A stretch of DNA of 7,877 nt from Gammaproteobacteria bacterium. GTDB taxonomy: Bacteria > Pseudomonadota > Gammaproteobacteria > DSM-16500. The stretch is from positions 1 to 7,877 of the forward strand of contig JAJONP010000092.1 in the NCBI GenBank assembly GCA_021323555.1. Direction: 5' to 3'. Position numbers and translations under genes: made by a program. This document shows positions 1 to 6,565 of the stretch, piece after piece. The stretch's first letter is position 1, and each line of letters begins with the position of its first letter. Below the pieces are notes generated by a model. The model was not told the DNA's origin, made no database searches, and saw only the letters and a list, made by a program, of their open reading frames with translations.

Positions 1-80
1 CTTCTCTTTTCTTGTGTTTGTCACTCGAGCTTGATATCGATTAACCGAGCAGTAGTGCGCGGCTGAATGAATATTTTCGT

Positions 81-1538
81 TTATTTTTCTAAATTCACCA
101 CGGGTAAATCACCTACAGTCACAATTTTCATGGAATTCGTGCAGCCGTGTACGCCAATGAAATCGCCTTTGGTAATAATCACAAGATCACCGTCTTTAAT
201 AATGCCCCGACTTTGCAATGCAGCAACAGCCGATTGATTCACAACGCGTCTGTCTGTGTGTATCACATCAAACATAATAGGATAGACACTGCGATATAAC
301 GTCATGCGCCGTTGGGTTGAAACATGTCGGCTTAAGCCATAAATAGGTATGCTGGAGCGAACGCGTGACATCCAGAGCGGCGTTAAGCCTGATTCTGTTA
401 ATGCAATAATGGCTGTGATAGCTAAATGATTAGCCGTGTACATGGTTGCCATCGCAATCGCTTCATCGACTTGTGTAAACTGCATATCCATACGATGCCG
501 TGATCGTGTAGCAATGGGGTTTTTTTCAGCCCCTAGACAAATACGGTGCATTGCTGCGACTGCTTTATCCGGATATTTTCCAACAGCCGTTTCTTGCGAT
601 AACATCACAGCATCAGTACCATCTAATACAGCGTTCGCTACATCAGAGACTTCGGCACGCGTGGGTATTGTGTTATACGTCATTGTTTCAAGCATTTGGG
701 TTGCGGTAATCACCGGTTTATTAAGCGTTCTTGCCGTATGAATAATATTCTTTTGGACACCAGGTAATTCTGCATCTCCTAATTCGACACCTAAGTCACC
801 CCGCGCGACCATCACACCATCGGAGGCTTTTGTAATTTCTTCAATATGAGTCACTGCTTCGATGCGTTCAATTTTCGCGATAATACCTGCGTTGCCACCT
901 GCGGCTTTCAATAAGGCACGGGCTTCATTGACATCATCTGCATTACGCGGAAAAGAAATGGCAACATAATCTGCTTCTAAACGAACAGCCTCGATAATAT
1001 CAGCGCGGTCTTTTTCTGTGAGGGCTGCAGCAGATAAACCACCCCCTAATCGATTAATACCTTTATTATTAGATAACTCGCCTGCCACCACCACTCGACA
1101 ATAAATACGAGGTGCTTCAATTTTTTCAACGGTCATCACAATACGACCATCATCCAATACTAATGTATCGCCTGGGTATACATCATTCAGTAATTCTTTA
1201 TAATCTAAACTAACGCTTTTTTCCGTACCTTCTTCTGTTTCTAATTGGGTATCAAAAATAAAAGATTGGCCTTCTTGCAGTTGTATTTTTTTATTTTTAA
1301 AACGGCCAATACGAATTTTGGGGCCTTGAAGATCCACTAAAATAGCGACAATTTTTCCGTGTTTTTTAGCAAGCGCACGCACATGCTTGATACGGGTTTC
1401 ATGTGTTTCGATAGAGCCATGTGAAAAATTAGAACGAAAAACATCAGCCCCTGCTAAGATGACGCGTTCTAACATTTCTAAGTCATCCAGCGAAGGGCCG
1501 AGTGTCACTACAATTTTTGTACGGCGTAACCCTTTCAT
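81..1538 (-). CDS. pykA: Pyruvate kinase, PykA-type (EC 2.7.1.40)
   Basis: Cytoplasmic enzyme converting phosphoenolpyruvate and ADP to pyruvate and ATP, the last step of glycolysis. The 485-residue length fits the family. Visible motifs: NFSHG at 37-41 after catalytic Arg35, [10 protein letters not shown] at 69-78, the catalytic-lysine KIE at 222-224, MVARGDLG at 243-250 (Mg/substrate loop), [11 protein letters not shown] at 276-286, and the EVSDVANAV...DGTDAVMLS block from 296. The N-terminus ([13 protein letters not shown]) and the C-terminal half ([33 protein letters not shown]) match E. coli PykA better than PykF. That paralogue is activated by AMP and sugar phosphates, but the regulation is family knowledge and is not shown here. 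Its ATG overlaps the pgk stop as ATGA, so the two are probably translationally coupled; the only SD-like sequence is a weak AGAG inside the pgk end. Ser36 replaces the usual bulky hydrophobic residue before NFSHG. No terminator is visible in the 80 bases downstream. Confidence 0.97.
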   Translation of the reverse strand: MKGLRRTKIVVTLGPSLDDLEMLERVILAGADVFRSNFSHGSIETHETRIKHVRALAKKHGKIVAILVDLQGPKIRIGRFKNKKIQLQEGQSFIFDTQLETEEGTEKSVSLDYKELLNDVYPGDTLVLDDGRIVMTVEKIEAPRIYCRVVVAGELSNNKGINRLGGGLSAAALTEKDRADIIEAVRLEADYVAISFPRNADDVNEARALLKAAGGNAGIIAKIERIEAVTHIEEITKASDGVMVARGDLGVELGDAELPGVQKNIIHTARTLNKPVITATQMLETMTYNTIPTRAEVSDVANAVLDGTDAVMLSQETAVGKYPDKAVAAMHRICLGAEKNPIATRSRHRMDMQFTQVDEAIAMATMYTANHLAITAIIALTESGLTPLWMSRVRSSIPIYGLSRHVSTQRRMTLYRSVYPIMFDVIHTDRRVVNQSAVAALQSRGIIKDGDLVIITKGDFIGVHGCTNSMKIVTVGDLPVVNLEK

Positions 1539-2725
1539 GTGACTTTCTCTTTCACTGCTCGTTTTTCTAACGCGTGAATCGCAGGTAATGGTTTTCCTTC
1601 TAAATAAGATAAGAATGCGCCACCACCTGTAGAAATATAATCAATTTTATCGGCAATATGGTATTTTTCAATTGCAGCGAGGGTATCTCCTCCCCCTGCC
1701 ACAGAAAAACCTTTACTTTCTGCTATTGCATGGGCAATGGCTTCAGTACCTTCACCGAATTGTTCTATTTCAAAAGCACCTACAGGGCCGTTCCATAAAA
1801 TGGTTTTGGCTTTTTTTATCAAACCTACAAATTGTTTGATGGTATCAGGGCCTAAATCATAAATTTTTTCATTGTCATCAATTTGTGAAACGAGACGTAC
1901 GGAACTTTCTGCCTCTTCTGACAGCTTATCCGCAACAACAACATCGGTTGGGATGGGAATTTCTGCGCCACGCTGTTTTGCATTTAATGTCATTCGTTCT
2001 GCTTCGTCAATTAAGTCGGGTTCATGTAATGATCTGCCTACGGTATATCCTTCTGCTGCAATAAACGTATTTGCAATACCGCCACCTACCAAGAGTGCAT
2101 CCACTTTTTGTGAGAGTGAATCGAGTAACCCGAGTTTGGTAGACACTTTTGAACCGCCCACAATCGCTACCACAGGTTTTTTAGGTTTGCTCATAATAGC
2201 TTCCAGCGCTTCTAGTTCTTGCAATAATAAAGGGCCTGCGCAAGCAATAGGTGCATATTCTATAATGCCGCAAGTAGATGCTTCTGAACGGTGCGCTGTG
2301 GCAAACGCATCCATTACAAACACATCGCATAACTCAGCCATTCTTTTAGAAAGTTCAGGTTTATTCTCTTTTTCACCTACATTGAAGCGAACATTTTCGA
2401 GTAACACAAGATTGTGTCCTCCCATATTAAACCCATTCAGCCAGTTTTTAATTAAAGGCACTTCTTGTTTTAACAAGGCTGATAAACATCTGGCTATAGG
2501 GGCTAATGAAAACTGTTCATCCATCACTCCTTCTTCAGGCCGACCGAGATGGGAAAGAAGCATGACTTTCGCACCGGCTTGGAGGGCTTGTTTGATCGTT
2601 GGAATCGCAGCACGAATGCGTAAATCACTGGCTATGCCACCATTTTTGAGTGGCACATTTAAATCTTCTCGCAATAAGACACGCTTATTTTTCAACTTAA
2701 GATCAGACATCTTTATAATAGGCAT
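1535..2725 (-). CDS. pgk: Phosphoglycerate kinase (EC 2.7.2.3)
   Basis: Cytoplasmic glycolytic enzyme transferring phosphate from 1,3-bisphosphoglycerate to ADP, giving 3-phosphoglycerate and ATP. The 396 residues span the whole two-domain family. N-domain substrate-binding motifs are REDLNVP near 19-25 and SHLGRP at 58-63, followed by LLENVRF and [14 protein letters not shown]-domain nucleotide-binding motifs include [23 protein letters not shown] and the glycine-rich [14 protein letters not shown], then [19 protein letters not shown]. The start at 2725 is preferred over the internal ATG five codons later because an AGGAGAC ribosome-binding site lies just upstream at 2731-2737, and because E. 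coli Pgk begins the same way (MSVIKMTDL against MPIIKMSDL). It is the first gene of a pgk-pykA operon. In many relatives gap precedes pgk; here the upstream neighbour is a divergent unrelated gene. Confidence 0.98.
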   Translation of the reverse strand: MPIIKMSDLKLKNKRVLLREDLNVPLKNGGIASDLRIRAAIPTIKQALQAGAKVMLLSHLGRPEEGVMDEQFSLAPIARCLSALLKQEVPLIKNWLNGFNMGGHNLVLLENVRFNVGEKENKPELSKRMAELCDVFVMDAFATAHRSEASTCGIIEYAPIACAGPLLLQELEALEAIMSKPKKPVVAIVGGSKVSTKLGLLDSLSQKVDALLVGGGIANTFIAAEGYTVGRSLHEPDLIDEAERMTLNAKQRGAEIPIPTDVVVADKLSEEAESSVRLVSQIDDNEKIYDLGPDTIKQFVGLIKKAKTILWNGPVGAFEIEQFGEGTEAIAHAIAESKGFSVAGGGDTLAAIEKYHIADKIDYISTGGGAFLSYLEGKPLPAIHALEKRAVKEKVT

Positions 2726-2730
2726 TTACA

Positions 2731-2737
2731 GTCTCCT
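2731..2737 (-). promoter_or_regulatory. Ribosome-binding site of pgk
   Basis: Reading on the minus strand, AGGAGAC lies five bases before the ATG at 2725. It is the best Shine-Dalgarno match among the genes in the window and decides the pgk start over the internal ATG at 2710. Confidence 0.75.
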
Positions 2738-2758
2738 AAAACTTCTCCATTGACCCTG

Positions 2759-2787
2759 AATTTATTGCATAATGAAGTGAAATACAA
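2759..2787 (-). promoter_or_regulatory. Possible weak sigma70 promoter for pgk-pykA
   Basis: On the minus strand TTGTAT (2787-2782) and TAAATT (2764-2759) are separated by 17 bases, each matching the consensus in four of six positions. It would give a leader of about 25-30 bases containing the AGGAGAC site. The match is modest in an AT-rich spacer, so other positions are possible. Some promoter is expected here because the neighbouring gene is divergent. Confidence 0.3.
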
Positions 2788-2843
2788 GCTATATATGTTA
2801 CCTTAATTCTTCCGATGAAAGTCTTAAGATAAACAAAAACTGA

Positions 2844-2871
2844 TTGACAACCTAACAAAGCAGCGTATGAT
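2844..2871 (+). promoter_or_regulatory. Strong sigma70-type promoter for the 704-residue protein gene
   Basis: A perfect -35 TTGACA (2844-2849) is followed after 16 bases by TATGAT (2866-2871), five of six to the -10 consensus. Transcription should begin near 2878, leaving a leader of about 25 bases before the ATG at 2904. That leader is AT-rich and has no good Shine-Dalgarno sequence; GGTAA at 2892-2896 is the closest thing to one. Confidence 0.7.
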
Positions 2872-2903
2872 CAATAAACGATTTTACGCTTGGTAAATTA
2901 TAT

Positions 2904-5018
2904 ATGGCAAAACCAAATTCAGGGGGAAGAAGAAAGAGAGGAAAACAATCAAAAAGAGACAAATTACCCCAAGAGCAGCAAAGAAATGATTCGCCAGAAA
3001 GTGTAGAAGAGGAAAACCAATCTCAGCCGCCGTTCCCCTTACAAGAAAAGCGACAACAAGCACCAGAACCAGATTGGAAAAGACGAGGCAGCCAAGTCCT
3101 AAACTTAATTAGCAAGAGTATCGACAGGGTTTTAACCGAATTAGACCCCTTAGGAAATAACAGCGGAGGAAATATGGATCAACAACAACCAGCAGTAGAA
3201 GTAAAAAACCAACAGCAAGAAGAGCAACAGCAAGAAGAGCAACAGCAAGAAGAGCAACAGCAAGAAGAGCAACAGCAAGAAGAGCAACAGCAAGAAGAGC
3301 AACAGCAAGAAGAGCAACAGCCTGAAGAACAACAGCAAGAAGAGCAACAGCAAGAAGAACAACAGCAAGAAGAGCAACAGCCTGAAGAACAACAGCAAGA
3401 AGAGCAACAGCCTGAAGAACAACAGCCCCAAGAACATAAGTCAGAAGAACTGGTGGTATCCCTTCAACAGGAAAATGCTCGCCTAAAAGCAGAAGTAGAA
3501 CAGTTAAAGGCTAAGGCAGAAGAAGAAAGAAAGGTACAAGCCGCAGATAACGTGCAAAAAGCACAACAAGCCGAAGAAATCACTCAATTAAAACAACAAT
3601 TAGAGCAAGTAAGGAATGAAACAGCACAGCAAATCAGAACAGTAACCGAGGGCTTGCAATCAGAAAATCAAAGAATTCTTCAGAGAAATAAACAAGAATT
3701 AGATTCACTACAAATACGGATTAATTGTTTATTAATCGAAAACAAGCATTTTAAAGACGAAAATGCTCAATTAACAAAAGAGCCTCTTGAAAGAGAGCGA
3801 GAGCTGCAAGCAAAACAAGAAATAATAGCTAGTTTTGTTAAACATTATGAGGAAACACGGGATCGCCAATGGTTTAAATTTATGAGAAGTGACAGATGGG
3901 CTTTGCTGAATAACGGCTCTGTTGTTGTCTCACCCTCTGAAACAAAGAAAGTATCTGATGAGAATGGCATTAGAGCTAGGCTCCTCAATAGCAGTAGCAG
4001 CTCTTCCTCTTCGAGTATGGCTTCTTTAGGTGCTAACTCTCCTGCTTTTAATGAGAGTGAGGCGCAGGCGGCAACAACCAGCAATCCAGAGCTAAAAACA
4101 GCTCCAGCAAACAGGAATGCCACGCAGACTATTAAAATGTTACAAGCGATGGACGAGAAAGAAGTGGATGAGAAACTTGTAGAAATTTTTCTCCATGCAA
4201 GGGCAAATCCAAAGAGTCGCACCGCTCAAGTTCTTCGTGAACAATATGATTTTGATGTCACTCAGACAGATGAAAGGCAGCTTATACAAGGATCACCTTC
4301 TTTGGATCGCTCACGTTTATCTTCGCAGGATAGCGGTGATTCTTCCCCACAAGAAAAAATTTTAGAGCATGTAAGTGTTTTTGAAAAAGCTTATCATAAA
4401 ATTTATCAGGGTTTTCAGGAAGAAGAGAAAGAACGAAAAGAAGAGGGTCCAGCCGTAGCAGATTTTTTTAACAATTATCAATTCGGTTATTTTTCGCATT
4501 GGCATCACCGGAATAACAACAATAACAAACCTGTAACTGTAGAGGAAATTATTCGTCACGCAATGCAAAATCCAAGCAGTGGAACAGCTACAATACTTCG
4601 TGAACAGTATGGTGTTGATGTAACTCGCATGCCTAATACAGAAAAAATAAGACTTCGTCCTACTCTCAAAAACGCTTATATGGAAGCCCATAATCAAGAA
4701 AAAGCTTTCTTAGTTGAATTTTTCCAAACCCATGCAGAAGAGAGGAATGAGAAACTTTGCTCAACATCTTCCAAATGGTCGAAAGATCCTGAAAAAAATG
4801 CTAAAGCAATCCCACTTCCCAAGGTGATTGACCATGCGAGAGAAAGCCGGCTAACCCGATGGATTTTATCGTGGTTACCAGTACCATGTCTCTTTTATGC
4901 AGGCGGTCGCACCTATAGCCTATTTAAAACAAAAAGTGGGATCGACCCTCGAAACGAAAGAAACAGAAATATACCTTCAGAAGAAATAGCAGCGAAGGTT
5001 ATTGTTAGAGGTCGTTAA
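2904..5018 (+). CDS. Gln/Glu-repeat coiled-coil protein of unknown function, candidate secreted/effector-like
   Basis: I do not recognise a family. The 704 residues show, in order: a very basic N-terminus (RRKRGKQSKRDK near 9-20); a Pro/Gln/Glu-rich linker; fifteen QQQEE-type pentapeptides at 103-177; a long heptad-like coiled coil rich in Leu, Lys, Glu and Gln from about 180 to 315; nine serines at 363-371; and an alpha-helical, charged C-terminal half. That half carries two clear copies of HAxxNPxSxTA followed by LREQYxxDVT, starting at His431 and His552, and a degenerate third at His644. Five asparagines lie at 537-541. A short hydrophobic stretch at about 653-668 is the only membrane-like segment, and no signal peptide is visible. 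It has its own strong promoter and is followed by a strong hairpin, so it is probably monocistronic. Large coiled-coil, low-complexity proteins with no bacterial orthologue are common among type IV effectors of Legionellales; an effector role is inference only. A structural or surface protein is the main alternative. Confidence 0.85.
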   Translation: MAKPNSGGRRKRGKQSKRDKLPQEQQRNDSPESVEEENQSQPPFPLQEKRQQAPEPDWKRRGSQVLNLISKSIDRVLTELDPLGNNSGGNMDQQQPAVEVKNQQQEEQQQEEQQQEEQQQEEQQQEEQQQEEQQQEEQQPEEQQQEEQQQEEQQQEEQQPEEQQQEEQQPEEQQPQEHKSEELVVSLQQENARLKAEVEQLKAKAEEERKVQAADNVQKAQQAEEITQLKQQLEQVRNETAQQIRTVTEGLQSENQRILQRNKQELDSLQIRINCLLIENKHFKDENAQLTKEPLERERELQAKQEIIASFVKHYEETRDRQWFKFMRSDRWALLNNGSVVVSPSETKKVSDENGIRARLLNSSSSSSSSSMASLGANSPAFNESEAQAATTSNPELKTAPANRNATQTIKMLQAMDEKEVDEKLVEIFLHARANPKSRTAQVLREQYDFDVTQTDERQLIQGSPSLDRSRLSSQDSGDSSPQEKILEHVSVFEKAYHKIYQGFQEEEKERKEEGPAVADFFNNYQFGYFSHWHHRNNNNNKPVTVEEIIRHAMQNPSSGTATILREQYGVDVTRMPNTEKIRLRPTLKNAYMEAHNQEKAFLVEFFQTHAEERNEKLCSTSSKWSKDPEKNAKAIPLPKVIDHARESRLTRWILSWLPVPCLFYAGGRTYSLFKTKSGIDPRNERNRNIPSEEIAAKVIVRGR
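3210..3434 (+). repeat. 15-bp in-frame tandem repeat (15 units) encoding QQQEE/QQPEE
   Basis: Fifteen consecutive 15-bp units with consensus CAACAGCAAGAAGAG. Units 1-7 (3210-3314) are identical at the DNA level. Units 8, 12 and 14 read CAACAGCCTGAAGAA (QQPEE), unit 10 differs only by a final GAA, and unit 15 encodes QQPQE. The pairs 7-8, 11-12 and 13-14 form a 30-bp higher-order repeat. The plus strand of the tract is almost free of T. Because each unit is five codons, gain or loss of units changes protein length without a frameshift. The identity of the first seven units points to recent expansion. Confidence 0.97.
4182..4262 (+). repeat. Protein module copy 1 (HAxxNPxSxTA / LREQYxxDVT)
   Basis: Encodes residues 427-453 of the 704-residue protein, with His431, Asn435-Pro436, Thr440-Ala441, LREQY at 444-448 and DVT at 451-453. 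It matches the second copy 121 residues later at nearly all of these fixed positions. The codons for LREQY are almost the same in both copies, with one synonymous change. Confidence 0.8.
4545..4625 (+). repeat. Protein module copy 2 (HAxxNPxSxTA / LREQYxxDVT)
   Basis: Encodes residues 548-574, with His552, Asn556-Pro557, Thr561-Ala562, LREQY at 565-569 and DVT at 572-574. A helix starting FEKAY at 493 precedes it by about 55 residues. A similar AYMEAHNQEKAF helix precedes the degenerate third copy (His644-Ala-Arg) by about 52 residues, suggesting that copies 2 and 3 arose by duplication of a larger helical unit. Confidence 0.8.
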
Positions 5019-5027
5019 TTTTGATTT

Positions 5028-5064
5028 GGTGGATGAGACGCGTTTTTTACGTGTCTCATCCACC
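5028..5064 (+). terminator. Strong 15-bp hairpin after the 704-residue gene, putative transcription end
   Basis: GGTGGATGAGACGCG (5028-5042) pairs with CGTGTCTCATCCACC (5050-5064): 14 Watson-Crick pairs plus one G-U, around a TTTTTTA loop. It starts 10 bases after the stop codon, as a terminator would. Unusually, the T run is in the loop. No T-tract follows the stem on either strand (TTACAATTT on plus), so it is not a textbook intrinsic terminator. It could instead stabilise the 3' end or be a dispersed palindromic repeat. Confidence 0.5.
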
Positions 5065-5229
5065 TTACAATTTGGCGTATAGGGAAGTAACCTAAAATTC
5101 TGGTGTGATTGCCCTGTTATTCACGCAACAATGCCTAGGCGCTGAGAGAATAAACCGTAAACTATATTGACCATTCCGAGAATGTTCATCTTACTGCGCC
5201 CTCCTTATGCATGCCATTTAGCAAAATCC
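5065..5229. other. Spacer with no convincing gene
   Basis: Between the hairpin and the ATPase promoter I see no conserved gene. On the minus strand a 22-codon frame (5189-5121, beginning MNILGMVNIV) has an AAGGAGG sequence ten bases upstream (5206-5200). The predicted peptide is mildly hydrophobic and matches nothing I recognise. A perfect 8-bp palindrome GCCTAGGC sits at 5133-5140. The spacer could be a remnant of an older gene or mobile element, but nothing identifies one. Confidence 0.4.
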
Positions 5230-5259
5230 GACTAATCTGCAACAAATTGCGGATTAGTC
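5230..5259 (+). promoter_or_regulatory. Palindromic operator-like element upstream of the ATPase gene
   Basis: GACTAATCTGCAA (5230-5242) and TTGCGGATTAGTC (5247-5259) form a 13-bp inverted repeat with one T/G mismatch around CAAA. It abuts the -35 box at 5260. A second perfect 7-bp inverted repeat, CTTGACT (5259-5265) with AGTCAAG (5288-5294), brackets the whole core promoter. Nested symmetric sites like these are typical of a dimeric repressor operator. The regulator is unknown, though the ATPase itself carries a winged-helix segment. As RNA the first repeat could also form a hairpin, but it lies upstream of the predicted transcription start. Confidence 0.55.
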
Positions 5260-5287
5260 TTGACTTTTCTGCAAAGTGGTTTAGAAT
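5260..5287 (+). promoter_or_regulatory. Sigma70 promoter of the DUF4143 ATPase gene
   Basis: TTGACT (5260-5265) and TAGAAT (5282-5287) are separated by 16 bases, and each matches consensus in five of six positions. The expected transcription start is near 5294-5295, which is the ATG at 5295. The transcript would therefore be leaderless or have only a base or two of leader. This agrees with the absence of any Shine-Dalgarno sequence there. Confidence 0.65.
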
Positions 5288-5294
5288 AGTCAAG

Positions 5295-6416
5295 ATGTAT
5301 AGACTACAAACATCTCATATTATCAAAGACTTATCTAAAAAAATGGTTTTGGTTGCTGGCCCGCGCCAAGTCGGTAAGACTTTTTTAGCCAAGCAAGTCG
5401 CGGAGACATTCAAAAACCCTGTTTATCTGAATTATGACGCCGTGGAAGATAAAAAAATTATTCAACAACACGCATGGCTTGAAAAAACGGATCTACTTAT
5501 TTTGGATGAATTACATAAAATGCCTGAGTGGAAAAATTATTTAAAAGGGCTTTATGACACAAAATTACCTCACCTGCATATTTTAGTCACAGGCAGTGCG
5601 CGTCTTGATATATTCGATAAAATAGGAGACTCATTAGCAGGTCGTTATTATCTGCATCGACTGTTACCCTTATCACCTGCAGAATTACACCAATTAAATA
5701 GGCCAGTGAATTTAGATCATTTAATCAAAAATAGTGGGTTTCCTGAACCTTTTTTAAATGAGAGTAAAATTGAAGTGGATCGCTGGCGGCTGCAATATAC
5801 TAACAGCTTATTAGCCACTGATATTTTTGATTTCGATAAAATACAAAATGTACGCGCAGTGAGAACTATTTTTGAATTATTGAGAACCAAAGTCGGCTTG
5901 CCTATTTCTTATCAATCTATTTCGAAAGATGTCGGTGTTGCGCCGAATACTGTTAAAAAATATATAGAGATATTGGAAGCGCTCTATATTATTTTTCGTA
6001 TCACGCCTTTTTCAAAAAATATCGCAAGAAGTTTATTAAAAGAACCTAAAATTTATTTCTTTGATACGGGACTCGTCAAAGGCGATGCAGGCGCGCAATT
6101 AGAAAATTTGACTGCGGTTTGTTTATTAAAGCATACGTATGCAAAAATAGATTATCACGCAGAGAATTATGTATTATATTACTTGAGAACAAAAGACGGG
6201 CAAGAAGTTGATTTTGCGCTTGCAAAAGATGATAAAATAGAACAGCTTATTGAAGTTAAAAATATGCATCATGATATCAGCGCCGCGTTATATGGATTTA
6301 ATAAAAAATATCATTTTTGTGCGCAACAAATTGTTAAAAATCTACGGCAGGAACGTGTAGTTGATAATATCAAAGTCATGAGGGCGGAGAATTTTTTAAT
6401 AGATCTATTTATGTAA
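5295..6416 (+). CDS. AAA-family ATPase with C-terminal DUF4143 domain
   Basis: The 373-residue protein starts at MYRLQTSHI. Walker A GPRQVGKT lies at 22-29 and Walker B LLILDE at 67-72. A sensor-like VTGSARL begins near 98, followed by DSLAGRYY near 109-116, a family hallmark. A winged-helix-like segment (SYQSISKDVGVAPNTVKKY) lies at about 205-223. The C-terminal DUF4143 region has a PD-(D/E)xK-like signature: Asp306 in GQEVDF and Glu320-x-Lys322 in LIEVK. The family (AAA_14 plus DUF4143) is widespread, patchily distributed and often horizontally transferred; its cellular role is poorly defined. The frame is open back to an ATG at 5211, but that extension (28 residues) would be translated from the palindrome and the promoter and has no SD. 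Family members usually start shortly before Walker A, so 5295 is chosen. The gene appears to be a stand-alone cassette between unrelated genes. Confidence 0.9.
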   Translation: MYRLQTSHIIKDLSKKMVLVAGPRQVGKTFLAKQVAETFKNPVYLNYDAVEDKKIIQQHAWLEKTDLLILDELHKMPEWKNYLKGLYDTKLPHLHILVTGSARLDIFDKIGDSLAGRYYLHRLLPLSPAELHQLNRPVNLDHLIKNSGFPEPFLNESKIEVDRWRLQYTNSLLATDIFDFDKIQNVRAVRTIFELLRTKVGLPISYQSISKDVGVAPNTVKKYIEILEALYIIFRITPFSKNIARSLLKEPKIYFFDTGLVKGDAGAQLENLTAVCLLKHTYAKIDYHAENYVLYYLRTKDGQEVDFALAKDDKIEQLIEVKNMHHDISAALYGFNKKYHFCAQQIVKNLRQERVVDNIKVMRAENFLIDLFM

Positions 6417-6443
6417 AAATATTTAATAGACTCGGATACTTAT

Positions 6444-6462
6444 CTTTATAAAGCGTTTTTTT
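6444..6462 (+). terminator. Weak terminator-like sequence after the ATPase gene
   Basis: The self-complementary CTTTATAAAG (6444-6453) is followed by CG and seven T residues (6456-6462). The stem can be only about three pairs once a loop is allowed, so this is a poor intrinsic terminator, noted mainly for its position 28 bases after the stop codon. The rest of the spacer to 6565 contains a C/T-rich stretch (6477-6499) and no gene that I can support. Confidence 0.2.
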
Positions 6463-6565
6463 GAAGTAACAAGTAACCCTGACCCTCTTCCCTCACTCCG
6501 TTCCAGGAGAGTAGATAATCTTAAGCAGTGATTCCTCCTTTTAAAATAACTTTGGAAATAAAATC

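Noticed and set aside
26..42. Resemblance of the left edge to a cloning-vector polylinker (XhoI-like site then AGCTTGATATCGA)
   Set aside because: Only about 13 bases match, the order of sites differs from a real polylinker, and the sequence then runs into an intact pykA end. Chance is more likely than vector contamination.
1872..2753. Long 293-codon plus-strand open frame antisense to pgk
   Set aside because: It lies almost wholly opposite the unmistakable pgk gene, is Ser/Ala-rich without motifs, and looks like a shadow frame.
3210..3434. Tandem repeat as a CRISPR array
   Set aside because: Units are 15 bp and directly adjacent without spacers, in frame with the coding sequence. It is a coding minisatellite.
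3150..3437. Minus-strand frame encoding a Leu/Phe-rich 95-residue 'membrane' peptide
   Set aside because: It is simply the complement of the CAACAGCAAGAAGAG repeat read in another frame, so the hydrophobicity is a by-product of the repeat. No SD or promoter seen.
3990..4016. Nine-serine run as a slippage-prone microsatellite
   Set aside because: The run mixes AGC, AGT, TCT, TCC and TCG codons, so there is no DNA-level repeat to slip.
3845..4697. Minus-strand frames at 3845-4222 and 4362-4697
   Set aside because: They are antisense to the 704-residue gene, with no recognisable domains or start signals.
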